Shown: positions 15,630 to 23,694, counted from the stretch's first letter. The stretch is 32,867 nucleotides of DNA from Candidatus Thorarchaeota archaeon (GCA_004376265.1 SOKL01000140.1:1-32867); one strand, 5' to 3'. The notes: generated by a model not told the origin, from the letters alone. Numbers and translations: made by a program.

Positions 15630-16472
15630 TTAGAGGGAGAGATGTAACTTCTCCCTTGCTTCTTTCAGCTGAGTCCGCTTCTTGTTTCCAACATACATAG
15701 CCATTAGTGAACCAGTGAAAACTAAGATCGTTCCGAAAAGAAACGCTCCTAACAACATAGGTAAGAATATCGGATTGGGTAATCCAAGGAGGCCAAAGAA
15801 CAGACCGCGGAATAGTAGATGTGCCACCTCAATTATTAGTATCACCATGAGTGTGATACCAGCACCAAGCTGTCTTTCATGAATATACACCTGTAATGCT
15901 GATTGTAACAGAATGGCTGATAGTAGGTTACCTAGGACGCTGAGTAATAGAATGAAAAGTGGAATAGTAAACCATGCTGGTATATCGAAAAGAATAATCG
16001 CTGGAATACTCCAAGGTGTCAAGAATTGGAAGTAGAGCATACCAATGAAGAAAATCAATTCGAAAACCATTATCATGATGGCTCCAACTCCTGTGATGCG
16101 TAAAACCAAATTATCAATCCTATCTGCCCAATCCATATTTGCTAGTTTGAGATAATCCTCATTGAGCGGCTTTGCCCACTCACTTTCAGCTATACAAGCT
16201 GGTTTATCACAATTCACAATCGTGAGAAGTTTACCACCATATTCTCCAACCCTCTTCTGTTCACACTCCTCACAGATGAGGTCTCCACACACATGACATA
16301 CTTCCTTTGCAAGGGTTCCAGAATGATTTACGCAGTTTCGATTCTGACCAGGACTGAGAATTGGAGCTGCACAATATTCGCAACGATTGACCTTATCCTC
16401 ACTGAAAACATCAACAGGTCCACCGCAAACCGGGCAAAGGACCTTTTCTTGTGTGGTTTCTGACGCGGTCAT
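15630..16472 (-). CDS. Zinc-ribbon/B-box-like membrane protein
   Basis: Protein of 280 residues with an N-terminal zinc module and about five membrane helices (120-265), ending in a short basic tail. The zinc ribbon is CPVC (13-16) with CEYC (31-34). It is followed by a B-box-like array Cys47-x2-His50-x8-Cys59-x2-Cys62-x4-Cys67-x2-Cys70, then Cys88 and Cys93. The same composite module with identical core spacing is found in the gene directly upstream, which it overlaps by 4 nt (ATGA). B-box folds usually mediate protein contacts. No enzymatic RING or ligase motif is seen. Both genes are likely one operon and their products may act in one membrane complex (inference). Confidence 0.75.
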   Translation of the reverse strand: MTASETTQEKVLCPVCGGPVDVFSEDKVNRCEYCAAPILSPGQNRNCVNHSGTLAKEVCHVCGDLICEECEQKRVGEYGGKLLTIVNCDKPACIAESEWAKPLNEDYLKLANMDWADRIDNLVLRITGVGAIMIMVFELIFFIGMLYFQFLTPWSIPAIILFDIPAWFTIPLFILLLSVLGNLLSAILLQSALQVYIHERQLGAGITLMVILIIEVAHLLFRGLFFGLLGLPNPIFLPMLLGAFLFGTILVFTGSLMAMYVGNKKRTQLKEAREKLHLSL

Positions 16473-17983
16473 TCACTCATCCTCCAGAAAGATTGCGCGT
16501 GTTTTCTCTTTAGTTCACGCTGAGTACTTTCGTATTCGCGTCGAAACTGTTCTCTTCGCTTGAGTTCACGTTCTCGTTTCTTTTGAGCAGCCCGGGATTC
16601 ATCCTCCCATGAACGGACTGCTGGTCTGAGTTTAGATTCCTTGACCTTCATTTTGCGGCGAGTGGCCAGACTCTTCACTCTTGCATTATCAACAGATACG
16701 AAGTCAGTGCGACTTATGATTTTAGCTGCTTCAAAAGTTACTGCTACCAAACCTGCATAGAAAAGAATGGGGATAATAATGATTGCTGCCAAAAGCATGA
16801 GAATCCCAGCTAGTATCGGGATTGCAATAATGATGATCACAATTAAGATGATAGCTCCAGCAGCGCCGTCACCACTACTTTTTCCTCCACCAGACTTGCC
16901 CATACTTGCTAGGAGTTGAAGTGGAAGTCGCCAAATATGTTTCATTACTCTTGCATATGCCCCGAGGAAACTGCGATACATCCCTCCTATCCGTGTGAAT
17001 CTCCCCCCTGCAGATGTGAATAATTCGTCAATTGGAATGACCAAAGATGCTGTAGTAACAGCTGGGCGGTATCTTCCCTCGAAACACTTTCGACAGAGGT
17101 AGACTGCTGAGCCTTCCCATTTCTCATCAATAGGGGGTTCTTGGACTGTAAGGCATTGTCTACAGTAATGGTTTCCACAGACATTACAGGTTGTCGCCGC
17201 TAAATACTCCTCATGGTTAGCGCAGGGGACGAAGACACTACTGACACCTAAAACGACTCCGCAGTAGACGCAGCTTACTGTGTTATTATCCTCAACATTC
17301 GTAAGGGGTGTAGCTCCTCCACAATTTGAACATAGGAGGGCCATCCCTTCTTCTGTGACGATTTTTCGGATATCTAGAATCTTTTGCTCAGCATCGGGTG
17401 AGAGCGTAGTAGTGCCATCCGGTGCAAGGAGTGTTGGTTCTAATGGACTTGGCATCAAACCTTCTTCGATAAGCCTAGCCTGTGCCCGGTCTCTAACAAT
17501 AATAACCCCAGCTGGTGGTACTACCTGATTCCATCTGACGAGAAGGTAGAGAATGAATATTGTCTGGGATGCAGCAATAAACATCGCAACATTCCCAATT
17601 GCTATCTCAAAGTTGTCCACTCCAAATAATGGGAAATTCCATGAGTATGATATCCCCTGAACATAGAGAAGAAATGCGGATAACCCAACTGCGATGAAAC
17701 TATACAACAATTGAGCAATGACAGCCCATCTTCTGAGATCATCAACGTAATTCCCGATCACTAGACTCGGAAATGCCACTCCACCAAAGACCAACAGAGT
17801 GTAAACATATCCGATTGAGCCTAGTGTTCCAGATATGGTTGCTAATAGTAATCCAGCTGAAGCAATAATACCAAATATGCCAAAGGTCATTTGTGTGACG
17901 CCAATCAGACGAAGTCCAACAGGTCTGTCAAAGATAGTGTCAATCTTCTTTTCTTCAGACAAAACACTTTCTCCTTGATGCAT
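16469..17983 (-). CDS. Large membrane protein with internal zinc-ribbon/B-box-like module and basic coiled-coil tail
   Basis: Protein of 504 residues. It has four N-terminal membrane helices (about 25-150), then a cytosolic segment with zinc ribbon Cys218/Cys221 and Cys238/Cys241, and a B-box-like array Cys254-x2-His257-x8-Cys266-x2-Cys269-x4-Cys274-x2-Cys277 with Cys297/Cys300. After an amphipathic stretch come a very hydrophobic Ile-rich pair of helices (about 376-422) and a strongly basic coiled coil (about 440-500, RAAQKKRERELKRREQFRREY) that could touch nucleic acid or another coiled coil. The zinc module matches that of the downstream overlapping gene. ATG 17983 opens the frame. An internal TTG at 17962 is also possible because AAGGAG lies 8 nt before it. 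Confidence 0.72.
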   Translation of the reverse strand: MHQGESVLSEEKKIDTIFDRPVGLRLIGVTQMTFGIFGIIASAGLLLATISGTLGSIGYVYTLLVFGGVAFPSLVIGNYVDDLRRWAVIAQLLYSFIAVGLSAFLLYVQGISYSWNFPLFGVDNFEIAIGNVAMFIAASQTIFILYLLVRWNQVVPPAGVIIVRDRAQARLIEEGLMPSPLEPTLLAPDGTTTLSPDAEQKILDIRKIVTEEGMALLCSNCGGATPLTNVEDNNTVSCVYCGVVLGVSSVFVPCANHEEYLAATTCNVCGNHYCRQCLTVQEPPIDEKWEGSAVYLCRKCFEGRYRPAVTTASLVIPIDELFTSAGGRFTRIGGMYRSFLGAYARVMKHIWRLPLQLLASMGKSGGGKSSGDGAAGAIILIVIIIIAIPILAGILMLLAAIIIIPILFYAGLVAVTFEAAKIISRTDFVSVDNARVKSLATRRKMKVKESKLRPAVRSWEDESRAAQKKRERELKRREQFRREYESTQRELKRKHAQSFWRMSE

Positions 17984-18126
17984 GCTTGGAAACCATCACG
18001 GTTTGTGACCTCCATCTAGATTGAGCACTTAAAACCTCTGTGTCTCTAATTTTGATTCAAAATCAATACACGAGTAATTGAACCAGCAAGTCTCATAAGG
18101 AGGTTATTCTTCCATTCGCCAACAGA

Positions 18127-18324
18127 GTGATGCCTATGACAGAGATTCCAATGCCCGATGATGGCTATCCCGCCCCTGAGAGACAATATCAACCACCTCC
18201 AAGCAAAGGGTGTTGCACAAGAATCTGCGAATGTTGGTTGTATCTCCTCTGTGGAGGGATTCTACTTCTGGTTGTTCTAATGATTCTTTTCGGTTTCTTC
18301 CCTCTATTATGGCTCTTTGGCTGA
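18127..18324 (+). CDS. Small Pro/Cys-rich single-pass membrane protein
   Basis: A 62-65 residue protein with a Pro-rich N-terminal part (PAPERQYQPPP), a juxtamembrane cysteine cluster GCCTRICECWLYLLCGG and one hydrophobic helix to the C-terminus (LLLVVLMILFGFFPLLWLF). Five cysteines in about 14 residues next to the membrane could bind metal or be lipid-modified. Neither is proven. GTG 18127, ATG 18130 and ATG 18136 are all possible starts. A TATA-like CTCATAAGG about 30 nt upstream suggests a nearly leaderless message. It lies upstream of the VIT1-like transporter in the same direction, 104 nt away. Not a recognised family; judged real from its promoter-like context and protein-like composition. 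Confidence 0.5.
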   Translation: MMPMTEIPMPDDGYPAPERQYQPPPSKGCCTRICECWLYLLCGGILLLVVLMILFGFFPLLWLFG

Positions 18325-18428
18325 AGACACCCTAAGAACTTCAACTTCCCTTAGATATAATCCGTTTAGTTTATATCTCATCAGGGAATCACTGGAGCAG
18401 GAATTCAATACCGCGGAGTAAGACCTCT

Positions 18429-19097
18429 GTGTCCAATACTGACGAAGAGAACAGGCAATACTCCCCCCTCGAAGGTGGGCGTATCAATCGAATTATGAGA
18501 GCCTTGGAACTTACTAAGGGTGTAGAAATTGCGCGCAGATACCTAGCGATGAATGCCTTCGATGGGGCACTCACGATGCTGGGACTTATTCTTGGTGGTC
18601 TTATTACAATTAATCCTGCAATGCCAGCAGAAGCAAGTCTTCAATTCAATGCTATTCTTCTTGCTGCAGCGGGTACTAGCATCGCTATGGCCATCTCAGG
18701 TTTCAGTGGTTCATATTTGACCGAGAGTGCTGAAAGGGAACGGGAGGTCGAGGAAATGGGAAAGGCAATGCTCAGTGATATGAGCGAATCGATGTATGCA
18801 AAAGCAACAAAGACAACTTCCATGGTGGTGGCGGTAGTTGATGGTGCTTCTCCAGCGATTGCTGCATTCATCATCATCACACCTCTCTTCTTTGTACCTT
18901 CAGGCGTTCTTGATTATAGGGCCGCATTTTACATTGCAATAGCTATTTGTATGGCTTTGCTGTTCGCGCTCGGATTGTTCCTAGGCGCTGTTTCGAAGAA
19001 AAATATGTGGGTTTATGGAGCAAAGACCCTCTTCGCAGGGATCATGACCGCCATTCTTATGTTAATTATTTCTTGGCTCACGGGTGCGAGTGGATAG
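18429..19097 (+). CDS. VIT1/CCC1-family membrane protein
   Basis: Membrane protein of 222 residues related to the VIT1/CCC1 (DUF125) transporters that move Fe2+ or Mn2+. The family's first-helix motif appears as MNAFDGALTMLGLILGG (about 41-57), followed by helices with GTSIAMAISGFSGSYLTESAERE, a charged cytoplasmic loop (about 95-125) and three C-terminal helices. The loop is shorter than the full metal-binding domain of plant VIT1. GTG 18429 gives the frame. It ends 4 nt before the PLP-enzyme start, so the two are probably co-transcribed. The metal and the transport direction are not deducible. Confidence 0.72.
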   Translation: MSNTDEENRQYSPLEGGRINRIMRALELTKGVEIARRYLAMNAFDGALTMLGLILGGLITINPAMPAEASLQFNAILLAAAGTSIAMAISGFSGSYLTESAEREREVEEMGKAMLSDMSESMYAKATKTTSMVVAVVDGASPAIAAFIIITPLFFVPSGVLDYRAAFYIAIAICMALLFALGLFLGAVSKKNMWVYGAKTLFAGIMTAILMLIISWLTGASG

Positions 19098-19101
19098 TAC
19101 A

Positions 19102-20079
19102 ATGTTTGACGATTTGCCAAGGGAACATTTCGCATTCCTACCTACACCTCTGCATCGATTAAAGAATCTCGGAGAATCCATTGGATTGAACAATCTATGG
19201 ATCAAGAGAGACGATCAGACCGGGGCAGCCTTTGGAGGGAACAAGACTCGTAAACTTGAGTTTGTAGTAGGAGATGCGAAAGCAAACAAAGCTGACACCT
19301 TGGTCACCGTTGGTGGAATCCAGAGTAATCATTGCAGACAGACTGCAGCAGTTGCTGCTTCGATGGGGATGAGATGCATCCTTCTTCTTGCAGGAGAGGA
19401 ACCTGAGAACTATAGTGGTAACGTGCTCCTCAATCGATTTCTCGGTGCTGAGATGAAGTTCTTTCCCGATGATGCTCCTATGATGTTGAACAATCGTCTA
19501 GATGAGATAATGAACACACTAATCGAGTTTGGTCTCACTCCCTATGCAATACCTGCTGGAGCTGCTTATCCAGTAGGAGTCGTTCCTTATGCTGCAGCTA
19601 TGCAGGAGGTGAAGACCCAATTTGATGAACACTACACCTTACCAAAGAAGATTATTCTAGCAACTGGAACCGGTGGAACCCAAGCTGGATTGATTATCGG
19701 AGCACATATGCTTGACCTTGATGTAGAGATAATTGGCATCACAGTTTCTCGGTCTGCAGAAGAATCGGAGGAGAAAGTCAAGCACCTGATAGAACGAACC
19801 ATTGATGCCTACCCTGAAATCAGAACGTTCAAACCGAAGATATCCATTGATGACACTTTCATTGGTAAGGGCTATGGGAAACTTGATGACGGAGTGGTTA
19901 GTGCCATCGAGATGTTTGCCAAAACTGATGGTATCATTCTCGATCCTGTGTACACCGCAAAAGCAGGACTTGCGCTCCTTCGGATGGCTCTTGCTGGAGA
20001 TATCTCAGCTGATTCCCCCACGCTCTTCTACCATACTGGAGGACAACCTGCTTTGTTCTCCTATTCCGAACTAGGATAA
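19102..20079 (+). CDS. D-cysteine desulfhydrase / ACC deaminase-family PLP enzyme
   Basis: Fold-type II PLP enzyme of 325 residues in the cytoplasm. The PLP lysine lies in FGGNKTRKLE (Lys48), the Ser-Asn-His substrate motif is at 75-77, the phosphate-binding loop is TGTGGTQAG (188-196), and the C-terminal motifs LDPVYTAKA and HTGG (311-314) are present. HTGG, rather than the HLGG of true ACC deaminases, favours D-cysteine desulfhydrase (to pyruvate, sulfide and ammonia) or a related sulfo-lyase such as CuyA. Cys replaces the more usual residue after SNH. ATG 19102 is chosen because it leaves a 4-nt gap to the VIT1-like gene; an in-frame GTG at 19084 would overlap it. Confidence 0.85.
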   Translation: MFDDLPREHFAFLPTPLHRLKNLGESIGLNNLWIKRDDQTGAAFGGNKTRKLEFVVGDAKANKADTLVTVGGIQSNHCRQTAAVAASMGMRCILLLAGEEPENYSGNVLLNRFLGAEMKFFPDDAPMMLNNRLDEIMNTLIEFGLTPYAIPAGAAYPVGVVPYAAAMQEVKTQFDEHYTLPKKIILATGTGGTQAGLIIGAHMLDLDVEIIGITVSRSAEESEEKVKHLIERTIDAYPEIRTFKPKISIDDTFIGKGYGKLDDGVVSAIEMFAKTDGIILDPVYTAKAGLALLRMALAGDISADSPTLFYHTGGQPALFSYSELG

Positions 20080-20123
20080 CAAGGTCATATAATATAAAAT
20101 CATTAACCAATGAGGATCTAACA

Positions 20124-20462
20124 ATGAATGGTGATTTTCTCTTCTTTGTCTTCTTCCTCTTGATCTTTATCACAGGAATGATTTTTCGTGGTGTCTTTGG
20201 GCGAAGATCCCCAGACTTTAAGAAATCAGGAAGAGAACTAATACAACAAGCATTCGAACATGAAAGCCGCTTGAGTATGGCATTGCAAATCCTAATGGGA
20301 ATCTCCATTATGATAGGAATGATTACCTACCTGTTCTTCACACCGCTATTTCCCTGGTTGCAATTACCTTTGCCAGACTTAGTTCGATGGAATGGAGTAG
20401 TCATTGACATAGCATCAGTTGATGAATTACCAGAAAAACTCCTTCGGGTTACTAACTACTGA
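20124..20462 (+). CDS. ICMT/PEMT-like methyltransferase, apparently N-terminal fragment
   Basis: A 112-residue membrane protein whose first 90 residues resemble the start of prokaryotic isoprenylcysteine carboxyl methyltransferase-like proteins: a first helix, RGVFGRRSPDFKKSGRELIQQAFEHESRLS, a second helix and the PLPDLVRWNGVV stretch that precedes the third helix. Normal relatives continue for about 100 residues with the SAM-binding GPYRxVRHPxY region, which is absent here. Instead the frame runs into 20 unrelated hydrophilic residues and stops at 20462, directly abutting the stop of the opposite gene. No other frame downstream restores the motif. It is either a decayed gene or a reduced membrane protein. 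ATG 20124 has GAGGATC upstream and a TATA-like TATAATATAAAA at 20088-20099, so it may still be transcribed. Confidence 0.55.
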   Translation: MNGDFLFFVFFLLIFITGMIFRGVFGRRSPDFKKSGRELIQQAFEHESRLSMALQILMGISIMIGMITYLFFTPLFPWLQLPLPDLVRWNGVVIDIASVDELPEKLLRVTNY

Positions 20463-21200
20463 TCACATTGGCGAATATCCAGTTCTCTCAGTGAGAGACT
20501 TATCCTTACTCTCACAAACCCAAAACTTGTAGGCACAGATGTAGTCCTCAGTGCCCCTGAGGTCGAGAAGCTTAGAACTAAACAACCTACGCATAAGTCG
20601 CATGTATCTGAAGAAGGGATCTCCAGGAGGTACTCTCTCTGCAACACAATTTACCTGAAATCCTTGGGCTTCAGGTGCTGCTTCTTGAGTCCAGAAGAAG
20701 TTTAGAGAAACTCTTGGATCACGCTGAATGTTTTGGTACGTTTGATCGCCATACATTTCGACGGCACCAAACCTGAACCTGTCTATCTGTGTGTCATCGA
20801 GCATTATTTTTTGGTATAGCTCAATTCTTTCCTCAATCGTGTCTACAAATGCTCGTCCTTGGAATGAGAGTTCAGCGCCTTCAAGCTCGAGGATTTTTTC
20901 CTCAAGCGCTTCATCCGTTAGAGTGAGTCGAATTATCTTTTTTGCAGAATTAACGGGGAAGAAACCAGTTGAGTTCATTGTGGAGATAGTGGGTTTCATC
21001 AGTGTTGCTTCATATAGGCAACGCAATTTTTCATTCGTGTTCTGAACACCATCAAGAGTATTGACAATTGCCTCGTATATCATATCTGGAATTGCATTCA
21101 AGGGAAATGAGACATTGAGTCCGTTGATATCAACCTCGATTCTTCTCAACTCACGATCGATAAACTTGATTACAGAGGGCTTATCTTCCGACACTCGCAT
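20463..21200 (-). CDS. Uncharacterised soluble protein
   Basis: Protein of 245 residues, no signal peptide or membrane helix, moderately acidic. Mixed alpha/beta pattern: an N-terminal part VIKFIDRELRRIEVDINGLNVSF, a helical middle (ALEEKILELEGAELSF, IEERIELYQKIML) and a C-terminal part with FGAVEMYGDQTYQNI, VSLNFFW and a basic RYMRLMRRLFSSKLLDLRG. No family was recognised and no catalytic motif is evident. ATG 21200 faces the gelsolin-like gene across a 129-nt divergent intergenic region; its stop abuts the ICMT-like fragment. Length and composition make it a convincing coding region. Confidence 0.6.
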   Translation of the reverse strand: MRVSEDKPSVIKFIDRELRRIEVDINGLNVSFPLNAIPDMIYEAIVNTLDGVQNTNEKLRCLYEATLMKPTISTMNSTGFFPVNSAKKIIRLTLTDEALEEKILELEGAELSFQGRAFVDTIEERIELYQKIMLDDTQIDRFRFGAVEMYGDQTYQNIQRDPRVSLNFFWTQEAAPEAQGFQVNCVAERVPPGDPFFRYMRLMRRLFSSKLLDLRGTEDYICAYKFWVCESKDKSLTERTGYSPM

Positions 21201-21329
21201 AACCTCATCCGCTACTATATCAATCTATCAAAGACTGTATTTTAAGCTATGTCGGATTATTGAAACCTATTGAAAAACATCATAAGCGGGTCTACCTGTT
21301 CTTTGGCAGGCCCTTGTTAAAACTCAGGA

Positions 21330-21614
21330 ATGAAGAACATGGTTGAAGCATTCGAAATTAACTCGCAAGCAAAGTTGGTTGAGTTCAAAGGCGAGATTTT
21401 ACAAGTGGATACAAACAAGGTCCTCGTATTTGTTGTGCATGATGCTAAGACCGTATACCTTTGGAGGGGAAAAAAGGCAGATATCTTCGAGAAATTGATG
21501 GGGACACGGGTCGCTGCCAAACTGAGTCACACCTATTCAGATTATAGAATCCGCCCCATATCAGAGGGGAATGAACCAGCAGCATTCTTACATCTAATAG
21601 GAACGAAACTCTAA
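21330..21614 (+). CDS. Single-domain gelsolin-like protein
   Basis: A 94-residue protein that consists of one gelsolin-like repeat. The family order is visible: first strands AKLVEFKGEILQV, the central strand VLVFVVHDAKTVYLWRGKKA (31-50) corresponding to the hallmark 'xxVYxWxGKxA', the long actin-binding helix DIFEKLMGTRVAAKLS, and the terminal SEGNEPAAFLHLIG (78-91) matching the 'EGxEPxxF' motif. Gelsolin domains bind and sever actin under calcium control in eukaryotes, and Asgard archaea (notably Thorarchaeota) are known to encode one- and two-domain versions. It would act in the cytoplasm on the archaeal actin. ATG 21330 or ATG 21339 may start it. A TATA-like CATCATAAG at 21278-21286 and a hairpin in the leader precede it. 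Confidence 0.78.
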   Translation: MKNMVEAFEINSQAKLVEFKGEILQVDTNKVLVFVVHDAKTVYLWRGKKADIFEKLMGTRVAAKLSHTYSDYRIRPISEGNEPAAFLHLIGTKL

Positions 21615-21668
21615 TTCATGCACCAGAAGACACTTAGTCGATTGCTTTAATTAGCCCATGTGGTCTAA

Positions 21669-21989
21669 GTGCGAATTTTCAACCGCCTTGCATATCTCAA
21701 TAGTATTCGTAATGTGAGGAAAGGGCTGTTCTCTCGAACAGAGATCATTGAACATTTGGATTCTGATATTTGGATCTCTCCTTCAGAAATTGCTTCACGG
21801 ATTCATCTAACGTCACATACGGTTCTCTATCATCTTCGAAATATGGAACATGAGAAAGTTGTTGAACGTGATGCTGAAGGGAGAGGTTGGCGTTTGGGAC
21901 CATTTGAACAAAGTGAATTGCAACAATTTCTTGCACCTTCTACAAAGAAGAGAAAGAAAACATCCAAATCCACAAACAAAAGGATGTGA
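21669..21989 (+). CDS. ArsR-like winged-helix protein
   Basis: A 106-residue regulator-like protein: an N-terminal helix pair (about 1-30), a winged helix with WISPSEIASRIHLTSHTVLYHLRNMEHEKVVERDAEGRGWRL-type layout (about 35-78; recognition helix TSHTVLYHLRNM) and a Lys-rich tail (TKKRKKTSKSTNKR). The GTG start at 21669 has CTTTAATTAG centred 20 nt upstream, consistent with a leaderless message. Its TGA overlaps a potential GTG of the following DDAH gene (GTGA), and the pair is probably one operon. It could regulate that operon or bind DNA more generally through its basic tail. Confidence 0.72.
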   Translation: MRIFNRLAYLNSIRNVRKGLFSRTEIIEHLDSDIWISPSEIASRIHLTSHTVLYHLRNMEHEKVVERDAEGRGWRLGPFEQSELQQFLAPSTKKRKKTSKSTNKRM

Positions 21990-21994
21990 CTCTG

Positions 21995-22747
21995 ATGAAT
22001 ACACGTGCGATTGTTCGATTACCAGGAAAGAATTTCAAGAGCTGTTTGTCGGACCACCCACAACATCATACAGTAAGTCTAGAGCTAGCTCAAGAGCAGC
22101 ACAAGAATTATTGTCAGACTCTTGCAGACCTAGGAATTGACCTCATTAGAATAGAACCCAATGACGAATATGCCGATTCATGTTTTGTGGAAGATACAGT
22201 AGTCGTGTCTGGAAATCGTGCAGTGATAACTCGAATGGCTAAAGAAAGCCGTAGGGGAGAGAGTGAAGCAATAGAAAAGATTCTGTCGGAATACAAGCAA
22301 ATTGAATCCGTGAAGGCACCAGGTACTTTGGAAGGTGGTGATGTGATTCATCTTCCTGACTCTTTGATTTGTGGGATCACAAAAAGAACTAACCACGATG
22401 GCGCTACGCAGTTGGAACATTGGCTGGAAACATATGTTCACCGAATTGAAGATCTTGATATCATGCACATCAAAAGTCATGTCACATACCTAAACAAAGA
22501 CATTATTGTTGTCAATCCGAAATATGCAAAGAACCCTGTGCTAGAATCTTTCGAAAAAATCATACTTCCTACTGAGGAATCCCATTCCGCAAACACACTG
22601 ACAGTTGGGAATGTGGTTATCATGTCTACTCGACATATCAAGACTGCTAAGTTGGTGAAAGAAGCTGGGTTTGATGTGATTCTTCTTAATATGAGCGAGT
22701 TTGAGAAATGTGATGGTGCCCTCACCTGTCTCTCAATCGTGTTCTAG
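21995..22747 (+). CDS. Dimethylarginine dimethylaminohydrolase-type amidinotransferase-fold hydrolase
   Basis: A 250-residue member of the guanidino-group-modifying enzyme superfamily, closest in motifs to DDAH, which cleaves methylarginine to citrulline and a methylamine. The start RAIVRLPGKNF is typical. Substrate Asp is in DSCFVEDT (61-68), the acidic residue in LEGGD (Glu113), the catalytic His in KSHVTYL (His162) and the catalytic Cys in DGALTCLS (Cys245), in the right order and near the usual positions. Arginine deiminase has a longer chain and a different C-terminal motif. ATG 21995 gives the usual N-terminus; GTG 21986 is in frame. The physiological substrate in archaea is unproven. 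Confidence 0.85.
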   Translation: MNTRAIVRLPGKNFKSCLSDHPQHHTVSLELAQEQHKNYCQTLADLGIDLIRIEPNDEYADSCFVEDTVVVSGNRAVITRMAKESRRGESEAIEKILSEYKQIESVKAPGTLEGGDVIHLPDSLICGITKRTNHDGATQLEHWLETYVHRIEDLDIMHIKSHVTYLNKDIIVVNPKYAKNPVLESFEKIILPTEESHSANTLTVGNVVIMSTRHIKTAKLVKEAGFDVILLNMSEFEKCDGALTCLSIVF

Positions 22748-23694
22748 AGGAATTCATCGTAGAATTTGTGAGCATTGTTCCAGTATATCTTCTGAAGTAC
22801 ATTCTCTGCCAAACCAAGTCCATTTATGAAAGTCCCACCAGTGTTCACAGTATCAGAATCAGTGAAAGGTAAGGGCATATTCTCCCCATCAGTTTCGAAT
22901 AAGAGCCTAAGGGCAAGATACCTCCCCTCATAATAATCTCTGTCGGGACCCCAAGATACACAATCTGTACCAAAGAGAATGCGATCTTGATATTTGATGA
23001 AGAACTCCTTTGCTATCTTCGGATCTTTACTAAGTTCCCTTGACATCCATCTAGCTGAACTTGTATCAATGTTGAAATTTGGGTAGGTATCAAACCATTT
23101 TGCTAGATTTTCAAGTCGGTGTATCTCTGGTTGTCCGGCAAAATGTGCAAACTGAAGCTTCATCGAACCATGCCGCCGGAGCACGCCTTCTAGCTCCCTG
23201 AGGTCTCGTTCTTTGGACGTGAAGTAATTTCTGTCTGTATATCTTGTTGCATAGTAAGTGTCAGGATCAGAGAGGTGGAGCAAGAATGGGATATTCTCAT
23301 CCTTCATGGCATCGAAAAACCTTGCCATGTCAGCATTGTCCATCCTCAAGTAATCTAGAGATGCAGAAGCCCTACCTCTCATAACAGGAGCGGATTGCAT
23401 TTTTGCCAAATGATAGCCTTCATCCTTTAAGACCTCTATTTCCTTAATCAAGGGTTCAACACCTGAAGCGAAACGCATTGAACCCGAGAAATACTTGGCA
23501 TAAATAAAACGGCCAGGATACTTCTCGTCAGCGTACTTCTTGGCATCAAGACTATGACAGATCAGTAGAGACTTCTGAATGCCATGCTCGGTTCCAACAT
23601 TGACAAGTGTGTTTAGTGCTTCAGTATCAACAACGTGGATATGAGAATCAAAGATAGGGTCTTCAAAGGTCAGTTCAGGATACAGTTTCCACAC
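22744..23694 (-). CDS. Amidohydrolase-2-type metal-dependent TIM-barrel hydrolase
   Basis: Protein of 316 residues with the amidohydrolase_2 layout: N-terminal metal site FDSHIHVVD (HxH), HLSDPDTY in the middle, third His in LQFAHFAGQPEIHRL, and the catalytic Asp in RILFGTDCVSWGPD, followed by the C-terminal helix KIYWNNAHKFY found in this family. Members include decarboxylases and lactonases; no substrate can be assigned. The frame begins with GTG 23694. It is convergent with the DDAH gene and its stop shares the tetranucleotide CTAG with the stop of that gene (22744-22747). Confidence 0.83.
   Translation of the reverse strand: MWKLYPELTFEDPIFDSHIHVVDTEALNTLVNVGTEHGIQKSLLICHSLDAKKYADEKYPGRFIYAKYFSGSMRFASGVEPLIKEIEVLKDEGYHLAKMQSAPVMRGRASASLDYLRMDNADMARFFDAMKDENIPFLLHLSDPDTYYATRYTDRNYFTSKERDLRELEGVLRRHGSMKLQFAHFAGQPEIHRLENLAKWFDTYPNFNIDTSSARWMSRELSKDPKIAKEFFIKYQDRILFGTDCVSWGPDRDYYEGRYLALRLLFETDGENMPLPFTDSDTVNTGGTFINGLGLAENVLQKIYWNNAHKFYDEFL

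Noticed and set aside
15615-15638. TCCCTC-n12-GAGGGA hairpin between adenine deaminase and the B-box gene
   Set aside because: No T-run on either side and it overlaps the stop region of the minus-strand gene. It could aid termination for both but evidence is too weak to list.
19084-19101. GTG start for the PLP enzyme overlapping the VIT1-like gene
   Set aside because: The extra six residues do not match the family N-terminus, and ATG 19102 gives a 4-nt gap and normal length.
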